Origin: Desulfomicrobium sp. UBA5193
Lineage (GTDB): Bacteria > Desulfobacterota > Desulfovibrionia > Desulfovibrionales > Desulfomicrobiaceae
DNA length: 53,451 nucleotides
Direction of reading: 5' to 3'
NCBI GenBank assembly: GCA_002412965.1
Contig: DHWB01000006.1
Span: forward strand, 1-53,451
Positions 7,172 through 17,300 of this stretch are shown one piece after another (the first letter of the stretch is position 1; each line of letters opens with the position of its first letter). The notes beneath the pieces were generated by a model. That model was not told the origin of the DNA. It saw only the letters and a program-made list of their open reading frames with translations, and did not search any database. Position numbers and translations under genes: made by a program.

Positions 7172-9259
7172 TTAGATTTCCACCATGGCTACGGATTCAA
7201 GTCTGATATCTGCCGGAATTTCCGCCTGCGAGATGACAGGCATGGTTGGCAAAAAGCGAGCCAGAAGCTGCGACAAGTGCTGGCGGATAAGAGGTGAGGT
7301 CAGCAGTACGGGTTGCCCTTCGGCCACGATGCCCTTCTCCGAGGCCTTGTTGATGGCTTGGATGATCTTGTGCGCAAGCCCCGGCTCCATGGCCAGATAG
7401 GAGCCGTTGTCCGTGCGCTTGATGCTTTCCTGGAACGCGTTTTCAATGGCTGGCGCCAGGGAAATGATGGGCAGCAGGTTACCTGCTCCCAGGTAGGGCT
7501 TGATGATGGTGCGGGCCAGACGCTGGCGCACGAATTCGGTCAATTGATCCGCGTCCTTGATGGATTGCCCGTAGTCGGCCAGGCATTCCACGATGGACAA
7601 GAGGTCGCGGATGGACACGCTTTCGCGGACAAGGTTCTGCAGCACCTTTTGCAGGGTGCCGAGGGACAGGATGCTGGGCACCAGTTCTTCCACGACCTTG
7701 GGCGCGCGCTGCGACAGGTTGTCGAGCAGGGCCTGGACTTCCTGACGGCCCAGGAATTCATGCAGATTCTGTTTGAAGACCTCTGTCAGGTGAGTGGCGA
7801 TGACCGTGGACGGATCGACAACCGTGTAGCCGGCCATGACCGCCTCGTCCTTCTTGGCGTCGGGGATCCACAGGGCCGGCAGGTTGAAGGCCGGCTCCAG
7901 GGTTTCGATGCCTTTGATGGAATGGCGGGCATCGCCCGGATCCATGGCCAGGAAATGGTCGATCATGATTTCCGCCGAGGCCACCCGGTTGCCCTTGATC
8001 TGGACCATGTATTCGCCGGGTTTGAGCTGCAGGTTGTCGCGCAGGTGCAGGGAAGGCACGATGACGCCCATGTCGAGTGCGAACTGGCGGCGGATGGAGC
8101 GGATGCGGGCCAGCAGGTTGCCGTTTTGCTCTTCGTCCACAAGGGGAATGAGCCCGTAACCCACCTCCAACTCCATGATATCGAGCGGCAAAAGGGCCTG
8201 CACTTCTTCCGGACTGTCCGGGGCGGCGGCACCTTTTTTCTTCTTGGGCTCCGGCACGCCGTCTTCGGCTTTGATGCGTTCGGAGATGATGGCCACACCG
8301 AAGAGGGCGCCGGAGAGGATCATAAAGGCCAGGGTAGGCATGCCAGGGACAATGGCGAACAGGAGCAGCACTCCGGACACGAGCTTCAGCGCGCCGGGAT
8401 GGTTGGTCAGCTGGCCGATGAATTCCTCGCCCATGCGCGCTTCGGCGGCGGCCCGGCTGACAATGAGTCCGGCCGCGGTGGAGGTGATCAACGACGGGAT
8501 GGTCGAGACCAGACCGTCGCCGATGGTCAGCAGGGAAAAGGTCTTTGCGGCTTCCATCCAGCCCATGTCCTTCTGCAGCACGCCGATGAATATTCCGCCC
8601 ACGATGTTGATGACGGTGATGAACATGCCCGCGTTGACGTCTCCGGACACGAACTTGCCCGCGCCATCCATCGCTCCGTAGAAATCCGCTTCTCTGCGCA
8701 GGTTTTCACGCTGCTTGATGGCATCCTGCTCATCGATGAGTCCGGCATTGAGGTCGGCCTCGATGGCCATCTGCTTGCCCGGCATTGCGTCCAGGGTGAA
8801 GCGGGCGGCGACTTCGGCGATGCGGGTCGTACCCGCGACGATGACGGTCTTGTTCAGCGTGAAGAGGATGAGGAAGATGACCGCGCCGACGGCGAAATTG
8901 CCCCCGACTACGAATTCTCCGAAGGCCTGGATGACTTTGCCGGCCGCCGAGGTTCCCTCATCACCGTGCAGCAGGATGAGCCTGGTGGAGGCCACGTTCA
9001 GGGACAGGCGCAGTAGCGTGGTCACCAGCAGGACCGAGGGGAAGATGGAAAATTCCAGAGGCGAGGTCATGAACATGGACGTGATCAGGATGACCAGAGA
9101 GAAGGAAATGGAGAAGGCCAGGAGAATATCGAGAAGGATGGTCGGCAACGGCACCAGCATGACAAAGAGCGTCATGATCACGCCACCAGCCAGGAGAAAG
9201 TCACCCTGGCGGGTAAATCGTTTGTAATTGATGGTCATGGCCTGGGCGCGTGTAGCCAT
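7172..9259 (-). CDS. flhA: Flagellar export apparatus protein FlhA
   Basis: Large inner-membrane component of the flagellar type III secretion gate, handling export substrates and chaperones. 695 residues, normal length. The N-terminal half has about eight membrane helices (e.g. LLAGGVIMTLFVMLVPLPTI, FLILFTLN) and the highly conserved cytoplasmic FHIPEP-type loop (RFTLDAMPGKQMAIEADLNAGLI). The second half is the soluble nonameric-ring domain, ending in HLSQLLARFLPTMPVISQAE. ATG 9259 is used; ATG 9238 is possible. The gene lies between flhB and flhF. Confidence 0.97.
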   Translation of the reverse strand: MATRAQAMTINYKRFTRQGDFLLAGGVIMTLFVMLVPLPTILLDILLAFSISFSLVILITSMFMTSPLEFSIFPSVLLVTTLLRLSLNVASTRLILLHGDEGTSAAGKVIQAFGEFVVGGNFAVGAVIFLILFTLNKTVIVAGTTRIAEVAARFTLDAMPGKQMAIEADLNAGLIDEQDAIKQRENLRREADFYGAMDGAGKFVSGDVNAGMFITVINIVGGIFIGVLQKDMGWMEAAKTFSLLTIGDGLVSTIPSLITSTAAGLIVSRAAAEARMGEEFIGQLTNHPGALKLVSGVLLLFAIVPGMPTLAFMILSGALFGVAIISERIKAEDGVPEPKKKKGAAAPDSPEEVQALLPLDIMELEVGYGLIPLVDEEQNGNLLARIRSIRRQFALDMGVIVPSLHLRDNLQLKPGEYMVQIKGNRVASAEIMIDHFLAMDPGDARHSIKGIETLEPAFNLPALWIPDAKKDEAVMAGYTVVDPSTVIATHLTEVFKQNLHEFLGRQEVQALLDNLSQRAPKVVEELVPSILSLGTLQKVLQNLVRESVSIRDLLSIVECLADYGQSIKDADQLTEFVRQRLARTIIKPYLGAGNLLPIISLAPAIENAFQESIKRTDNGSYLAMEPGLAHKIIQAINKASEKGIVAEGQPVLLTSPLIRQHLSQLLARFLPTMPVISQAEIPADIRLESVAMVEI

Positions 9260-9287
9260 TATTTTGACGTCCTTGGTGCGTGAATTT

Positions 9288-10355
9288 TCAGTTTTGCCGG
9301 TGCTTGGCTTTGTAAATCTGGGCCAGGATGGCGGCCACGGCCTGGTAAAATTCTTCGGGGATCGTGTCTCCGACCTCGATCACTTTATACAAGGCCCGTG
9401 CCAGGGGTTTGTTTTCGCGAATGGGGACGCCGTTTTCCCTGGCGATCTCCTTTATACGCTGCGCCACGGCCCCCGCGCCCTTGGCCAGGACCTTCGGAGC
9501 AGGGGCCTCCATGGCATTGTAACGGATGGCGATGGCCAGGTGAGTGGGGTTGGTGATGACCACGTCCGCCTTGGGCACGTCCTGCATCATGCGACGCATC
9601 ATCACGGCCATCATCTTTTGACGCTGCTTGTTCTTGATGGCCGGGTCGCCTTCGGCCTGCTTGCGTTCATCCTTGACCTCGCTCTTGGTCATTTTCAGAT
9701 TCTCCCCGTAATCCCAGCGGGTGTAGAGGAGGTCCGCAATACCGATGAGGATCATGGGCGTGAGCGCATAGTAGAACATGGTCTTGCCTGCGCTCAGTAT
9801 GTAGGCGGCGATGCTTTCCGGTGTCTGGTAGAAAAGGGGGATGACCTCCCCGAAGGCTTGCTTGAGGACAATGTACGGGCCCAGAGCCACGGCTGCGGCC
9901 ATGAAGATGCTTTTGGCCAATCGAACGAAGGTCTGCTTGCTGATGAGGAGTTTTTTGACCCCCGAGACTACGTTGAACACCTTGAGTTGGGGTTTGAAGA
10001 CCTTGGGAGCCCAGAGTTTGCCGACTTGCAGGCGGACCGTGACGTAGGCGGCCACGGCAATGACCAGCATGATGGGCAGAACCATGACCCAAAGGCTGTA
10101 CAGGCATCTCTGGAAGAGGGTGTAGACCGAGGCGCGGGTCAGTTCAAAGACGAAGCCCTCGCGGAAGAACCACTGCATCAGACTTTCCATCTCCGAACGG
10201 ATGGTGCCCAGATAGAATTGGAGCATGATCAGCCCAAAGAGCAGGGTGATGGGTTTGGGCAGTTCCTGGCTTTTGGGGACACTCCCTTCGCCGCGGGCCT
10301 TGTTGCGGCGTTTGGGAGTGGCGTTTTCTGTGCGACTGGGATCTTTTTGTGACAT
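9288..10355 (-). CDS. flhB: Flagellar export switch protein FlhB
   Basis: Inner-membrane export protein that switches substrate specificity from rod/hook to filament subunits by self-cleavage. The 355-residue protein has the N-terminal signature ATPKRRNKARGEGSVPKSQEL, four membrane helices, and the C-terminal cytoplasmic domain containing the NPTH autocleavage motif in VVITNPTHLAIAIRY, followed by PKVLAKG and the conserved RALYKVIEVGDTIPEEFYQA. An AGGATCCC ribosome-binding site overlaps the fliR stop, so the pair is coupled. Confidence 0.97.
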   Translation of the reverse strand: MSQKDPSRTENATPKRRNKARGEGSVPKSQELPKPITLLFGLIMLQFYLGTIRSEMESLMQWFFREGFVFELTRASVYTLFQRCLYSLWVMVLPIMLVIAVAAYVTVRLQVGKLWAPKVFKPQLKVFNVVSGVKKLLISKQTFVRLAKSIFMAAAVALGPYIVLKQAFGEVIPLFYQTPESIAAYILSAGKTMFYYALTPMILIGIADLLYTRWDYGENLKMTKSEVKDERKQAEGDPAIKNKQRQKMMAVMMRRMMQDVPKADVVITNPTHLAIAIRYNAMEAPAPKVLAKGAGAVAQRIKEIARENGVPIRENKPLARALYKVIEVGDTIPEEFYQAVAAILAQIYKAKHRQN

Positions 10356-10361
10356 GGGATC

Positions 10362-11141
10362 CTAGCGCATCGCGCCGATGAGTTGAGAGAAAAGCAGGGG
10401 TATGTGGGACACAAATCCTTCCATGTAGATGCTTATGATCTCGAAGATGATGCCCAGGAAGAGAAACCCGATGCTGATTTTTATGGGAAATCCGATGATG
10501 AGCACGTTCATCTGCGGCGACGCCCTTGAAATGAGGGCCAAGGCCAGATCCACGAGCAGGATGGCCGCAATGACCGGCGCGCCGATCTGGATGGCCAGGA
10601 CAAAAATCTGACCCGACAGAGTGAAGACCTGCGACACCAGCCGGGGCGAGATGAGGATGGCGCCGGGCGGGAGCAGGTCAAAGCTCTGCATCAGGCCGCT
10701 GAGCAGGTACAGGTGTCCGTTGATGGCCAGAAATGTCAGCAAACTGACCATGTACAGAAAATGGGCGGTGACCGCTTCGGCAGCGCCGGAATCCGGGTCC
10801 ACCACGTTGACCATGGCGAATCCCATCTGGAATCCGATCAGTTGTCCGCCGGTCTGTATGGCGGCAAAGATAAAGCGGATGACCAGTCCCAGAACAAGGC
10901 CCAGCAGGAGCTCCGCGCCGAACATGACGGCCAGGGCGAAGGGGTGCCCCGGCATTTGGGCGCCCATGAGGGGGAGTCTCGGCCACAGGGCCAGGGTCAG
11001 GGTGATGCAGATGGCGGCCTTGACCGGTGCGGGCAGGGTCTGGCCTCCGAAAAAGGGCATCAGAAAGAGGATGATGCTGATGCGCATCAGTGCAAAAAGA
11101 AATGTCAGAGTGACATTGGGATCGAGGGAGAAGAGGTCCAT
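10362..11141 (-). CDS. fliR: Flagellar export gate protein FliR
   Basis: Component of the FliPQR export gate in the inner membrane. The 259-residue protein has the expected series of about six hydrophobic helices and the family blocks RISIILFLMPFFGGQTLPAPVKA, IGFQMGFAMVNVVDP and GAPVIAAILLVDLALALISRASPQMNVL. fliP and fliQ are not in this window. The start MDLFSLDPNVTLTF fits the family, although no clear ribosome-binding site precedes it. An 88-bp gap with a strong GC hairpin separates it from the ttcA-like gene, so the flagellar transcript may start or be processed there. Confidence 0.95.
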   Translation of the reverse strand: MDLFSLDPNVTLTFLFALMRISIILFLMPFFGGQTLPAPVKAAICITLTLALWPRLPLMGAQMPGHPFALAVMFGAELLLGLVLGLVIRFIFAAIQTGGQLIGFQMGFAMVNVVDPDSGAAEAVTAHFLYMVSLLTFLAINGHLYLLSGLMQSFDLLPPGAILISPRLVSQVFTLSGQIFVLAIQIGAPVIAAILLVDLALALISRASPQMNVLIIGFPIKISIGFLFLGIIFEIISIYMEGFVSHIPLLFSQLIGAMR

Positions 11142-11176
11142 GCCGCGTTGAAAGCAAAACGCGGACCACAGGCGTG

Positions 11177-11207
11177 CCTTGCCCCCGCTACAGGAGCGGG
11201 GGAAGGC
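11177..11207 (-). terminator. GC-rich hairpin between ttcA-like gene and fliR
   Basis: CCCCCGCT (11182-11189) pairs with AGCGGGGG (11195-11202) around a 5-base loop, and the flanking GCCTT/AAGGC extends the stem past a bulged G. No T tract follows on the minus strand, so it could be a weak terminator, an mRNA-processing site or a pause element separating the tRNA gene from the flagellar genes. Confidence 0.45.
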
Positions 11208-11229
11208 TTCGAGGCGGCGCCAGGGAAGG

Positions 11230-11979
11230 TCAGATCATGCCGGGCCAGGATTCCAGTTGCCAGCGGCGCAAGGCGTTGAACATGTTGGTGCGGATGCGCT
11301 TGTCCCCTCCGCACAGGGCCAGGGCCGAGTTCAATGTTTGACTGCGGGCGGTCTTGTCCTTGGAAGGGCAGTCGTTTTCCCAGACCGGGAGCTTCCATTG
11401 TCTGCAGGATTGGGTGATGGTGGCCTTGTCCAGCAGGAGCAGGGGACGGATAAGGGTCAGTTTGCCCCCGAAATAGGTCTCCTTGGGAACCAATCCGTAT
11501 ATCTTGCCCGTTTTGAGCATGTTCATGAAAAATGTGGAGACCAGATCGTCGGTATTGTGTCCGAGGGCGAGGTGGGTCAGGTTGTAGTGCTGGCAGATGT
11601 CGAAGAGGCGTTTACGGCGATGCCAGGCACAGAAGAAACAAGGGGATTTCTTGCGGTTTTCCGGGGAGTGCGCCCTGGGGCCGAAATCGGTGGTCTCAAG
11701 GTGTCCGGCCACTCCGTGCGTGCGCATCCAGTCCGCCAGCGGAGCATGGCTTGTGGCGTCGAAGCCCGGATTGAGATGGATGACGAAGAGTTCGATGGGA
11801 AAGGGGACGATGCGCTGACGCATGGTCATGACCTGGAGCATGACCCAGCTGTCGATGCCGCCGGAAACGGCTAATCCGATGCGTGCCCCGGGCCAGGCCA
11901 TGCCGGTTTGCTGCATGATCTTGCCCGCTTGTCCGAGACAGGATTGCTGGGCGTATTTGAGTTTTCCCCACTGGGCCAT
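11230..11979 (-). CDS. ttcA: tRNA 2-thiocytidine synthetase TtcA-like (PP-loop ATPase)
   Basis: Cytoplasmic enzyme that thiolates C32 of some tRNAs through an adenylated intermediate and an iron-sulfur cluster. In 249 residues it has the PP-loop LAVSGGIDSWVML (near 36), the CxxC pair in PCFFCAWHRRKRLF, and the following LALGHNTDDLVSTFFMNML segment typical of the TtcA/TtuA group. Start and end of the domain match the family. It is the first gene of the minus-strand run and has no obvious link to flagella. TtcA versus TtuA-type specificity is not certain from sequence alone. Confidence 0.85.
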   Translation of the reverse strand: MAQWGKLKYAQQSCLGQAGKIMQQTGMAWPGARIGLAVSGGIDSWVMLQVMTMRQRIVPFPIELFVIHLNPGFDATSHAPLADWMRTHGVAGHLETTDFGPRAHSPENRKKSPCFFCAWHRRKRLFDICQHYNLTHLALGHNTDDLVSTFFMNMLKTGKIYGLVPKETYFGGKLTLIRPLLLLDKATITQSCRQWKLPVWENDCPSKDKTARSQTLNSALALCGGDKRIRTNMFNALRRWQLESWPGMI

Positions 11980-12048
11980 GTTGGTTTCCTGGGCTGAATT
12001 TTTCGCAGGCCTGCGAGTTGCTTGCGAGGGTTTGACAGATCGGGATGT

Positions 12049-12056
12049 GGTATTAT
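12049..12056 (+). promoter_or_regulatory. Candidate extended -10 element upstream of rpoZ-dnaJ
   Basis: TGGTATTAT at about 12048-12056 fits an extended -10 (TGn followed by TATTAT). No -35 hexamer stands at the usual 17-bp distance; a TTGACA lies 13 bp upstream (12032-12037), too close for a standard promoter. A second TTGACA at 12136-12141 lacks a good -10. The transcript from the first would have a leader of about 190 bases. Confidence 0.35.
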
Positions 12057-12248
12057 GAACGTGACGTGCCAGTCTTCGTACAGATGGGGTTGGCCCCTGT
12101 AAAGGGTTTGCGGCAGGGACAGAACGAATTTCGTGTTGACAGGGTTCAGGTGTTGTGCGTAGCGTGAAATGTTATTCCTGACTCGACTTTTTGGGGCGGG
12201 ACATTTTGTCGTTTACCCACAATTCATATACATTTTTTCGGAGGTGCA

Positions 12249-12479
12249 ATGGCCAGAATTACCGTTGAAGATTGCTTGGAGAAGGTCAACAACAGATTTC
12301 TGATCGTGCAGATGGCCATCAAGAGGGTCAAGCAATATCATGAAGGGTACGAACCCCTTGTCCATAGCAAGAACAAGGAGATCGTGACCGCGCTCCGGGA
12401 AATAGCAGAAGGCAAGGTCTTGCCGGATGTGGCGCGCGTCGAGGATTTGAGTTTTGAAGCTGACGATCAGGACGAATAA
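12249..12479 (+). CDS. rpoZ: RNA polymerase omega subunit
   Basis: Small subunit that helps fold and retain beta-prime. The 76-residue protein begins MARITVEDCLEKVNNRFLIV, the conserved omega N-terminus, followed by the KNKEIVTALREIAEGKV helix. A GGAGG box is five bases upstream of the ATG. Its stop overlaps the dnaJ start (TAATG), so the two are co-translated; pairing rpoZ with dnaJ is less usual than the gmk-rpoZ-spoT order of gammaproteobacteria. Confidence 0.95.
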   Translation: MARITVEDCLEKVNNRFLIVQMAIKRVKQYHEGYEPLVHSKNKEIVTALREIAEGKVLPDVARVEDLSFEADDQDE

Positions 12480-13588
12480 TGGCTGAGAAGCGTGACTATT
12501 ACGAAGTGCTCGGTGTAGGCCGGAGCGCCTCGGCGGACGAGATCAAGAGCGCCTACCGCAAGCTCGCGTTGCAGTTCCACCCGGACCGCAACCCTGACAA
12601 TCCGGAAGCCGAAGACAAGTTCAAGGAAGCGGCGGAAGCGTATGAAGTGCTGGGCGAGGCGAACAAGCGCGCCCAGTATGATCGTTTCGGCCATGCGGGG
12701 ATGAATGGACAGGGCTTCGGGGATCACTTCCATTCTTCCGAGGACGTGTTCAGCGCTTTCGGAGATATTTTCGGGGATTTCTTCGGTTTTGGCGCCGCGT
12801 CCGGCGGCCGTCGCCGTCCCCGAGCCGGAGCCGATCTGCGCTACAACCTGACCGTGGCCTTTCGCGATGCGGCCAAGGGAACGGAAGTGGAACTCAACAT
12901 CCCCAAGAAGGAAGTCTGCTCCGACTGCTCCGGGTCGGGCTCCACTCCCGGCCACACCCCTGAAACCTGCCAGCATTGCCGCGGTCAGGGGCAGGTGACC
13001 CAGAGCCAGGGATTCTTCCGCATCTCCGTGCCGTGCCCGGTCTGTCGGGGCGAAGGCAAGGTCATCACCCACCCTTGCGCCAAATGCCGGGGTCAGGGCA
13101 TCATTCAGGTCAGCAAGAACCTGAAGGTGCGCATTCCGGGCGGCGTTGACAACGGAAGCCGGCTGCGGCTACGCGGCGAAGGGGAGCCTGGAGATTTCGG
13201 AGGTCCGCATGGCGATCTCTATGTGGTCATCTATGTCGAGGAAGACAAGATCTTTACCCGGCGCGGCCAGGATCTGATCATCGTGGCCGACATCTCCATT
13301 GTGCAGGCCATCCTGGGATCCAAGATCGAGGTTCCGACCCTGGACGACCCCGTGACCCTGGAAATTCCAAAGGGCACGCAGTCCGGCAAGGTGCTGCGCA
13401 TCAAGGGTCTGGGACTGCCGCATCTGGGCAGCACCCAGAAGGGCGATCTCTTGGTGGAGGTTTCTGTGCGCATCCCGACCAAAGTGACCAAGAAGCAGGA
13501 GGAGCTCTTGCGCGAATTCGACAAGCTCGAAGAAAGCCGTCCCCTGAACAAGGTCAAGGATTTTTTCAAGAAAGCCATGGGTGATTAG
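12479..13588 (+). CDS. dnaJ: Chaperone DnaJ (Hsp40)
   Basis: Co-chaperone that delivers unfolded proteins to DnaK and stimulates its ATPase. The 369-residue protein has, in order: J domain with the HPD motif (FHPDRNPDN, near 34), a Gly/Phe-rich segment (GFGDHF..FGDIFGDFFGFG), four zinc-binding CxxCxGxG repeats (CSDCSGSG, CQHCRGQG, CPVCRGEG, CAKCRGQG), and the two C-terminal substrate-binding domains. All landmarks of full-length class I DnaJ are present. Translation is coupled to rpoZ. Confidence 0.96.
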   Translation: MAEKRDYYEVLGVGRSASADEIKSAYRKLALQFHPDRNPDNPEAEDKFKEAAEAYEVLGEANKRAQYDRFGHAGMNGQGFGDHFHSSEDVFSAFGDIFGDFFGFGAASGGRRRPRAGADLRYNLTVAFRDAAKGTEVELNIPKKEVCSDCSGSGSTPGHTPETCQHCRGQGQVTQSQGFFRISVPCPVCRGEGKVITHPCAKCRGQGIIQVSKNLKVRIPGGVDNGSRLRLRGEGEPGDFGGPHGDLYVVIYVEEDKIFTRRGQDLIIVADISIVQAILGSKIEVPTLDDPVTLEIPKGTQSGKVLRIKGLGLPHLGSTQKGDLLVEVSVRIPTKVTKKQEELLREFDKLEESRPLNKVKDFFKKAMGD

Positions 13589-13609
13589 TCCGGACACATG
13601 AACCAAACG

Positions 13610-13641
13610 GGCCGGAAGCGCATGTTTCCGGCCTTTTTATT
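13610..13641 (+). terminator. Rho-independent terminator of rpoZ-dnaJ
   Basis: GGCCGGAA (13610-13617) pairs with TTCCGGCC (13626-13633), followed by five T and then ATTTT. It lies 22 bp after the dnaJ stop and just before the moaC ribosome-binding site. Confidence 0.88.
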
Positions 13642-13655
13642 TTGCGGAGGGGAAG

Positions 13656-14135
13656 ATGGATGAGAAACTGACGCATATCGACGAAGCCGGGAATGTGGTC
13701 ATGGTGGATGTGGGCGACAAGGCGGACACCAGACGCCGGGCCGTGGTGCGGACAAAGGTTCTGCTCAACGCGCATACCTTCGACCTGCTGACCAGGAACG
13801 CCCTGCCCAAGGGTGATGTGCTGACCACGGCCAAGGTGGCCGGCATTATGGCCGCCAAGCGCACCTGGGAGCTCATTCCCATGTGCCACCCGATCTTCCT
13901 CTCCAAGGTCGACGTGCGCCTCACGCCGGTCGCCGCCGAGAACGCCATCGAGATCGAGGCCGAGGCTCGGACCACCGGGCCCACGGGCGTGGAGATGGAG
14001 GCCCTCATGGCGGCCCAAGTCGCGGCCATGACCATCTATGACATGTGCAAAGCCGTGCAGCGCGACATCCTGATCACGGATTGTCGGCTTACGCACAAAA
14101 GCGGTGGAAAAAGCGGCGAGTTCAACGCGCTCTGA
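13656..14135 (+). CDS. moaC: Cyclic pyranopterin monophosphate synthase MoaC
   Basis: Second step of molybdenum-cofactor synthesis, with MoaA. The 159-residue protein carries the conserved stretches KADTRRRAV, ALPKGDVLTTAKVAGIMAAK, LIPMCHPI with the active-site region, and TGVEMEALMAAQVAAMTIYDMCKA. GGAGGGGAAG precedes the ATG. It stands alone between terminators. A frameshifted, diverged copy of its last 145 bp lies near 21178-21322 in this window, fused to a hisF remnant. Confidence 0.96.
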   Translation: MDEKLTHIDEAGNVVMVDVGDKADTRRRAVVRTKVLLNAHTFDLLTRNALPKGDVLTTAKVAGIMAAKRTWELIPMCHPIFLSKVDVRLTPVAAENAIEIEAEARTTGPTGVEMEALMAAQVAAMTIYDMCKAVQRDILITDCRLTHKSGGKSGEFNAL

Positions 14136-14174
14136 ACAGTCCCTCCCACAGGGGAACATCTTCGCCACCGAAGG

Positions 14175-14205
14175 CGCGTCGGCATCTCCCGGCGCGTTTT
14201 TTTTT
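14175..14205 (+). terminator. Rho-independent terminator of moaC
   Basis: CGCGTCGG (14175-14182) pairs with CCGGCGCG (14189-14196) with one G-U pair and a 6-base loop, followed by nine T. Confidence 0.88.
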
Positions 14206-14368
14206 GGCCCTTGGTATGCTGTGATGAACGCAACGTAGTTGGTCAAGGCGCAACCGTCGGAGAAGCTCCTGCCTGCTATGCAATTCGATTGTCATCCAGC
14301 GAACCAAATAACCGCACACACCCAGGAGCACAGACAGGATCCGACCTTGGCTCCGATGAGGCCAGGCA

Positions 14369-17300
14369 TTAATGTCCTGGCCACTCAGCCCCGCCAAGGA
14401 AGTCATAACCAATTTTACGTTGCAGTGATTCAATCTGCAGAAAGGCCTGCTTGAGCATGGCTTCGTCCATGTTGCCCATTTTGTTCAGCAGGATGGTGTT
14501 GTCCATTGGCCGTCCGGCATCAAGGGCGGTGAGCTGCGCCTGAAAGCGGAGCCGCATCAGGAAGTCATAGGATTCAGAGACCGCATCACAGGCGGAAGGT
14601 TGGAGGACTTTTTTCCAGACCAGGGCCTCTATACGTTCCATGGAATGCGTGTAGGGCAATTTATGACGCAACGCGTAAAGCCTGCCGAATCCGATGATCG
14701 GCATCAGCGTTTCCTTAGTATTCAGGCGGCCGGCCTCATGCTGGGAACCGCTGCTGGTGATGATTCTGCCCAGAAGTCTGAAAGGCGGTTTGAAGAGCAA
14801 CGCGTTCTGGGCAAGATGCGGCAGAAAACTCGGCCGGTCCTTCAGCGCCTTGTGGATAAAGGTCCGCAGTTCATTCGCCAGCTCAGCATCGCCGTAGACG
14901 GGCCTAAAATCAAGGCTGATGCTGATATCGAGCAGCTCCTTGGGCTCGGCCTTGAGTATCCATTCGGCAAATTTATCTTTCCACTCGGGCAGGGAGCGAC
15001 ACCACTCCGGATTGCTGGCCATGACTTGGCCGTCGCACAGGGCATAGCCGGCCTGGCTCAGCCACAGGCAAACCCGCTGGCCCATGGAGAGAAAATAGTC
15101 CGACAAAGCTTCATTGTGGGCGTCGTCTGGCAGATAGATAATGGCATTGTCCTGATCTGTGAGGAGGGTCTGCTCCTGCCGTCCCTGGCTGCCCATGGCG
15201 ATAAAGGCAAAGGACGCCGGTGGCGGGCCGAGCTCCTCCACAGCCAATTGGATGAATCTGGCGGTTGCGGCGTCGCAGACGGCCGTCGTCATATAGGCCA
15301 CTGTCCTTGGACGGGCGCCAGCTTCAATGAGGGCTTTGACCAGGGCTGGAAGGCGGCGGCAACAGAGCACCACCTGTTCGACAGTGGCCGCCCTGGAGAT
15401 TTCCCTGGGCAGCACTTCCGGCCCGTACCGGTGGAACTGCAGCAAGTCCTTGGCGCGAACAACGCTGGTGATGCGGCCGCCACCGTCCTGAACCACCAGA
15501 TGCTGCACTTTTTTTTCCTCCATCAGCATGAGCGCTTCATAGATCATGGCGTTCCCCGAAATAGTGACCAAGGGAGCGCTCATGATGGTCCTGACCGGTA
15601 TCTGGAGGTCCGCCTCACGCATGCCGGCGAGGCGCTTTCGAAAATCACGGTCCGTCAGAAAGCCCACTCCCACGCCTTCGTCGTCTTCCACCACTATGGA
15701 CGTCGTGTCGCGTTGGGCCATCAGAGACGCAGCCTCATGGACCGGTGTCTCCGGGTTGCAGGATACCGCTGGCCCACCCAGTTGGCCGACGGGCTCCTGC
15801 AGGAACAACAGGGAAATCCGCAGCTTATCGATCAGCGCCTCCCTCTCATGTTCGCTCCGAACCGTGTCCGTAACATCAGATATGACGCAATTGATCGTCG
15901 CATGGGGGTCACGCTGTCCTTCGATGAGGACGGATGACAGGGACAGCGTCCGCATGATCCCGTCGTTTCCGGGTTTCTGGATCATGCGGTCGAGGGGGGC
16001 CTTTGCCCTGCGCAGGGATTTCGTGAATTCGTTGAATTCGTCGATGTCGTCGAAAAGATCTTCCAGGGCGAACTGGTCCTGGGTGGAGCATACGCTCCGG
16101 AGCAGTGCCAGTGCTGCTCCATTGACGGCCACGATAACCCCCCGCCGCGTCGCCCTGGCCTGAAAAATCCCGATCGCAGCCGCCTGGGCCGCCTGTCCGA
16201 GCTTGACAACGGAACTCGCCTCCAACAGCGACGGGGAGATGTCCTTGATCAGCACAATGACGCCGGGGTGCCCTGACAAAGGCATGGGATTGAGGGTCGC
16301 GATGCACTCCTTTTTCTCCCCATCGGCGCGCTCAAGCACCGCCTCGAAGCTTTTTCCTCCCCCCGCTCCTTCCTGCAGGCTTTCAATGTGCGTCCAGACT
16401 TCCTCGTTGACCGGTTCACGGGGCAAGAGATCGGCCAGTTCCAGTAATTCGAGTCGTTCTGCGCTGTAGCCCGTCAGCTGCAGCATGGTGGGGTTGGCGT
16501 ATCGACAGCGGCCTTTCAGGACAAGCAACGTCCCTTCCGTTGTTGCCTCGATGAGGGACCGATACCTCTGCTCGGCTTGCTGCAGACTGAGTTGCATGTC
16601 CCTGCGCTTCCTCTCCACGGACAGTCCTTGACGGACATTGGACAGCAGCACGATGAAGACCAGCAGGACGATTCCCACCAGGATGAACACGATGTTCTGT
16701 TCGATCCGTTCGATCTCGAGGGTGACGTCGTCGATGTACATGCCTGTCCCGATCACCCACCCCCACGGCTTGAAACCTGTGACATACGACTCCTTGGCCG
16801 CCAGCCGTTCCGGGTCATCCTTCCACTGCCACACATACTCCACAAATCCTTGTTCGTGCAGGCGGACGATCTGCGCGAACTGGGCAAAAATCTTCACCCC
16901 CCGAGGATCGGTGAACCCGGAAACGTCCTTGCCGTTCAGGTCCAGTCTGTAGGGGTGCATGAGCATGTTCGGGTGCATGTCCTGGATCCAGAAATAGTCC
17001 TTGCCCTCCTTGCCGTAGCGAAGAGCGCCGATATATTCCTTGGCCTTTCGCTGAGCCTCTTCACGTGTGAGCCTTCCTTCGCTTTCCTCACGTGCGGCCT
17101 CGCCCAGCAGGCTCAAGGCCGTGTTGGCCAGTTCCCGGATCATGTCCCGCTTACGGTCCAGCAAGGTGTTCTCGATGGTGGGCAGCAGCATGCCCCAGAT
17201 CGCCACGATGAACAGCACAATAGCCAGCAGGGAGGGAAGAACGATCCGGGGAGGATAGGAAGACCAGCGACTTCGTGTTCCGCCGCTTTCGAACTCCCCT

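Noticed and set aside
7313..9016. 567-residue plus-strand frame inside flhA
   Set aside because: Antisense shadow of a high-GC gene; rich in Gly, His, Asp and Gln with no domain, while flhA is unmistakable on the other strand.
12136..12165. TTGACA promoter immediately before rpoZ
   Set aside because: No acceptable -10 hexamer at 16-18 bp; kept only as a note in the rpoZ promoter entry.
14600..15937. 445-residue plus-strand frame
   Set aside because: Shadow of the PHP/DUF294 fusion gene; composition typical of an antisense frame.
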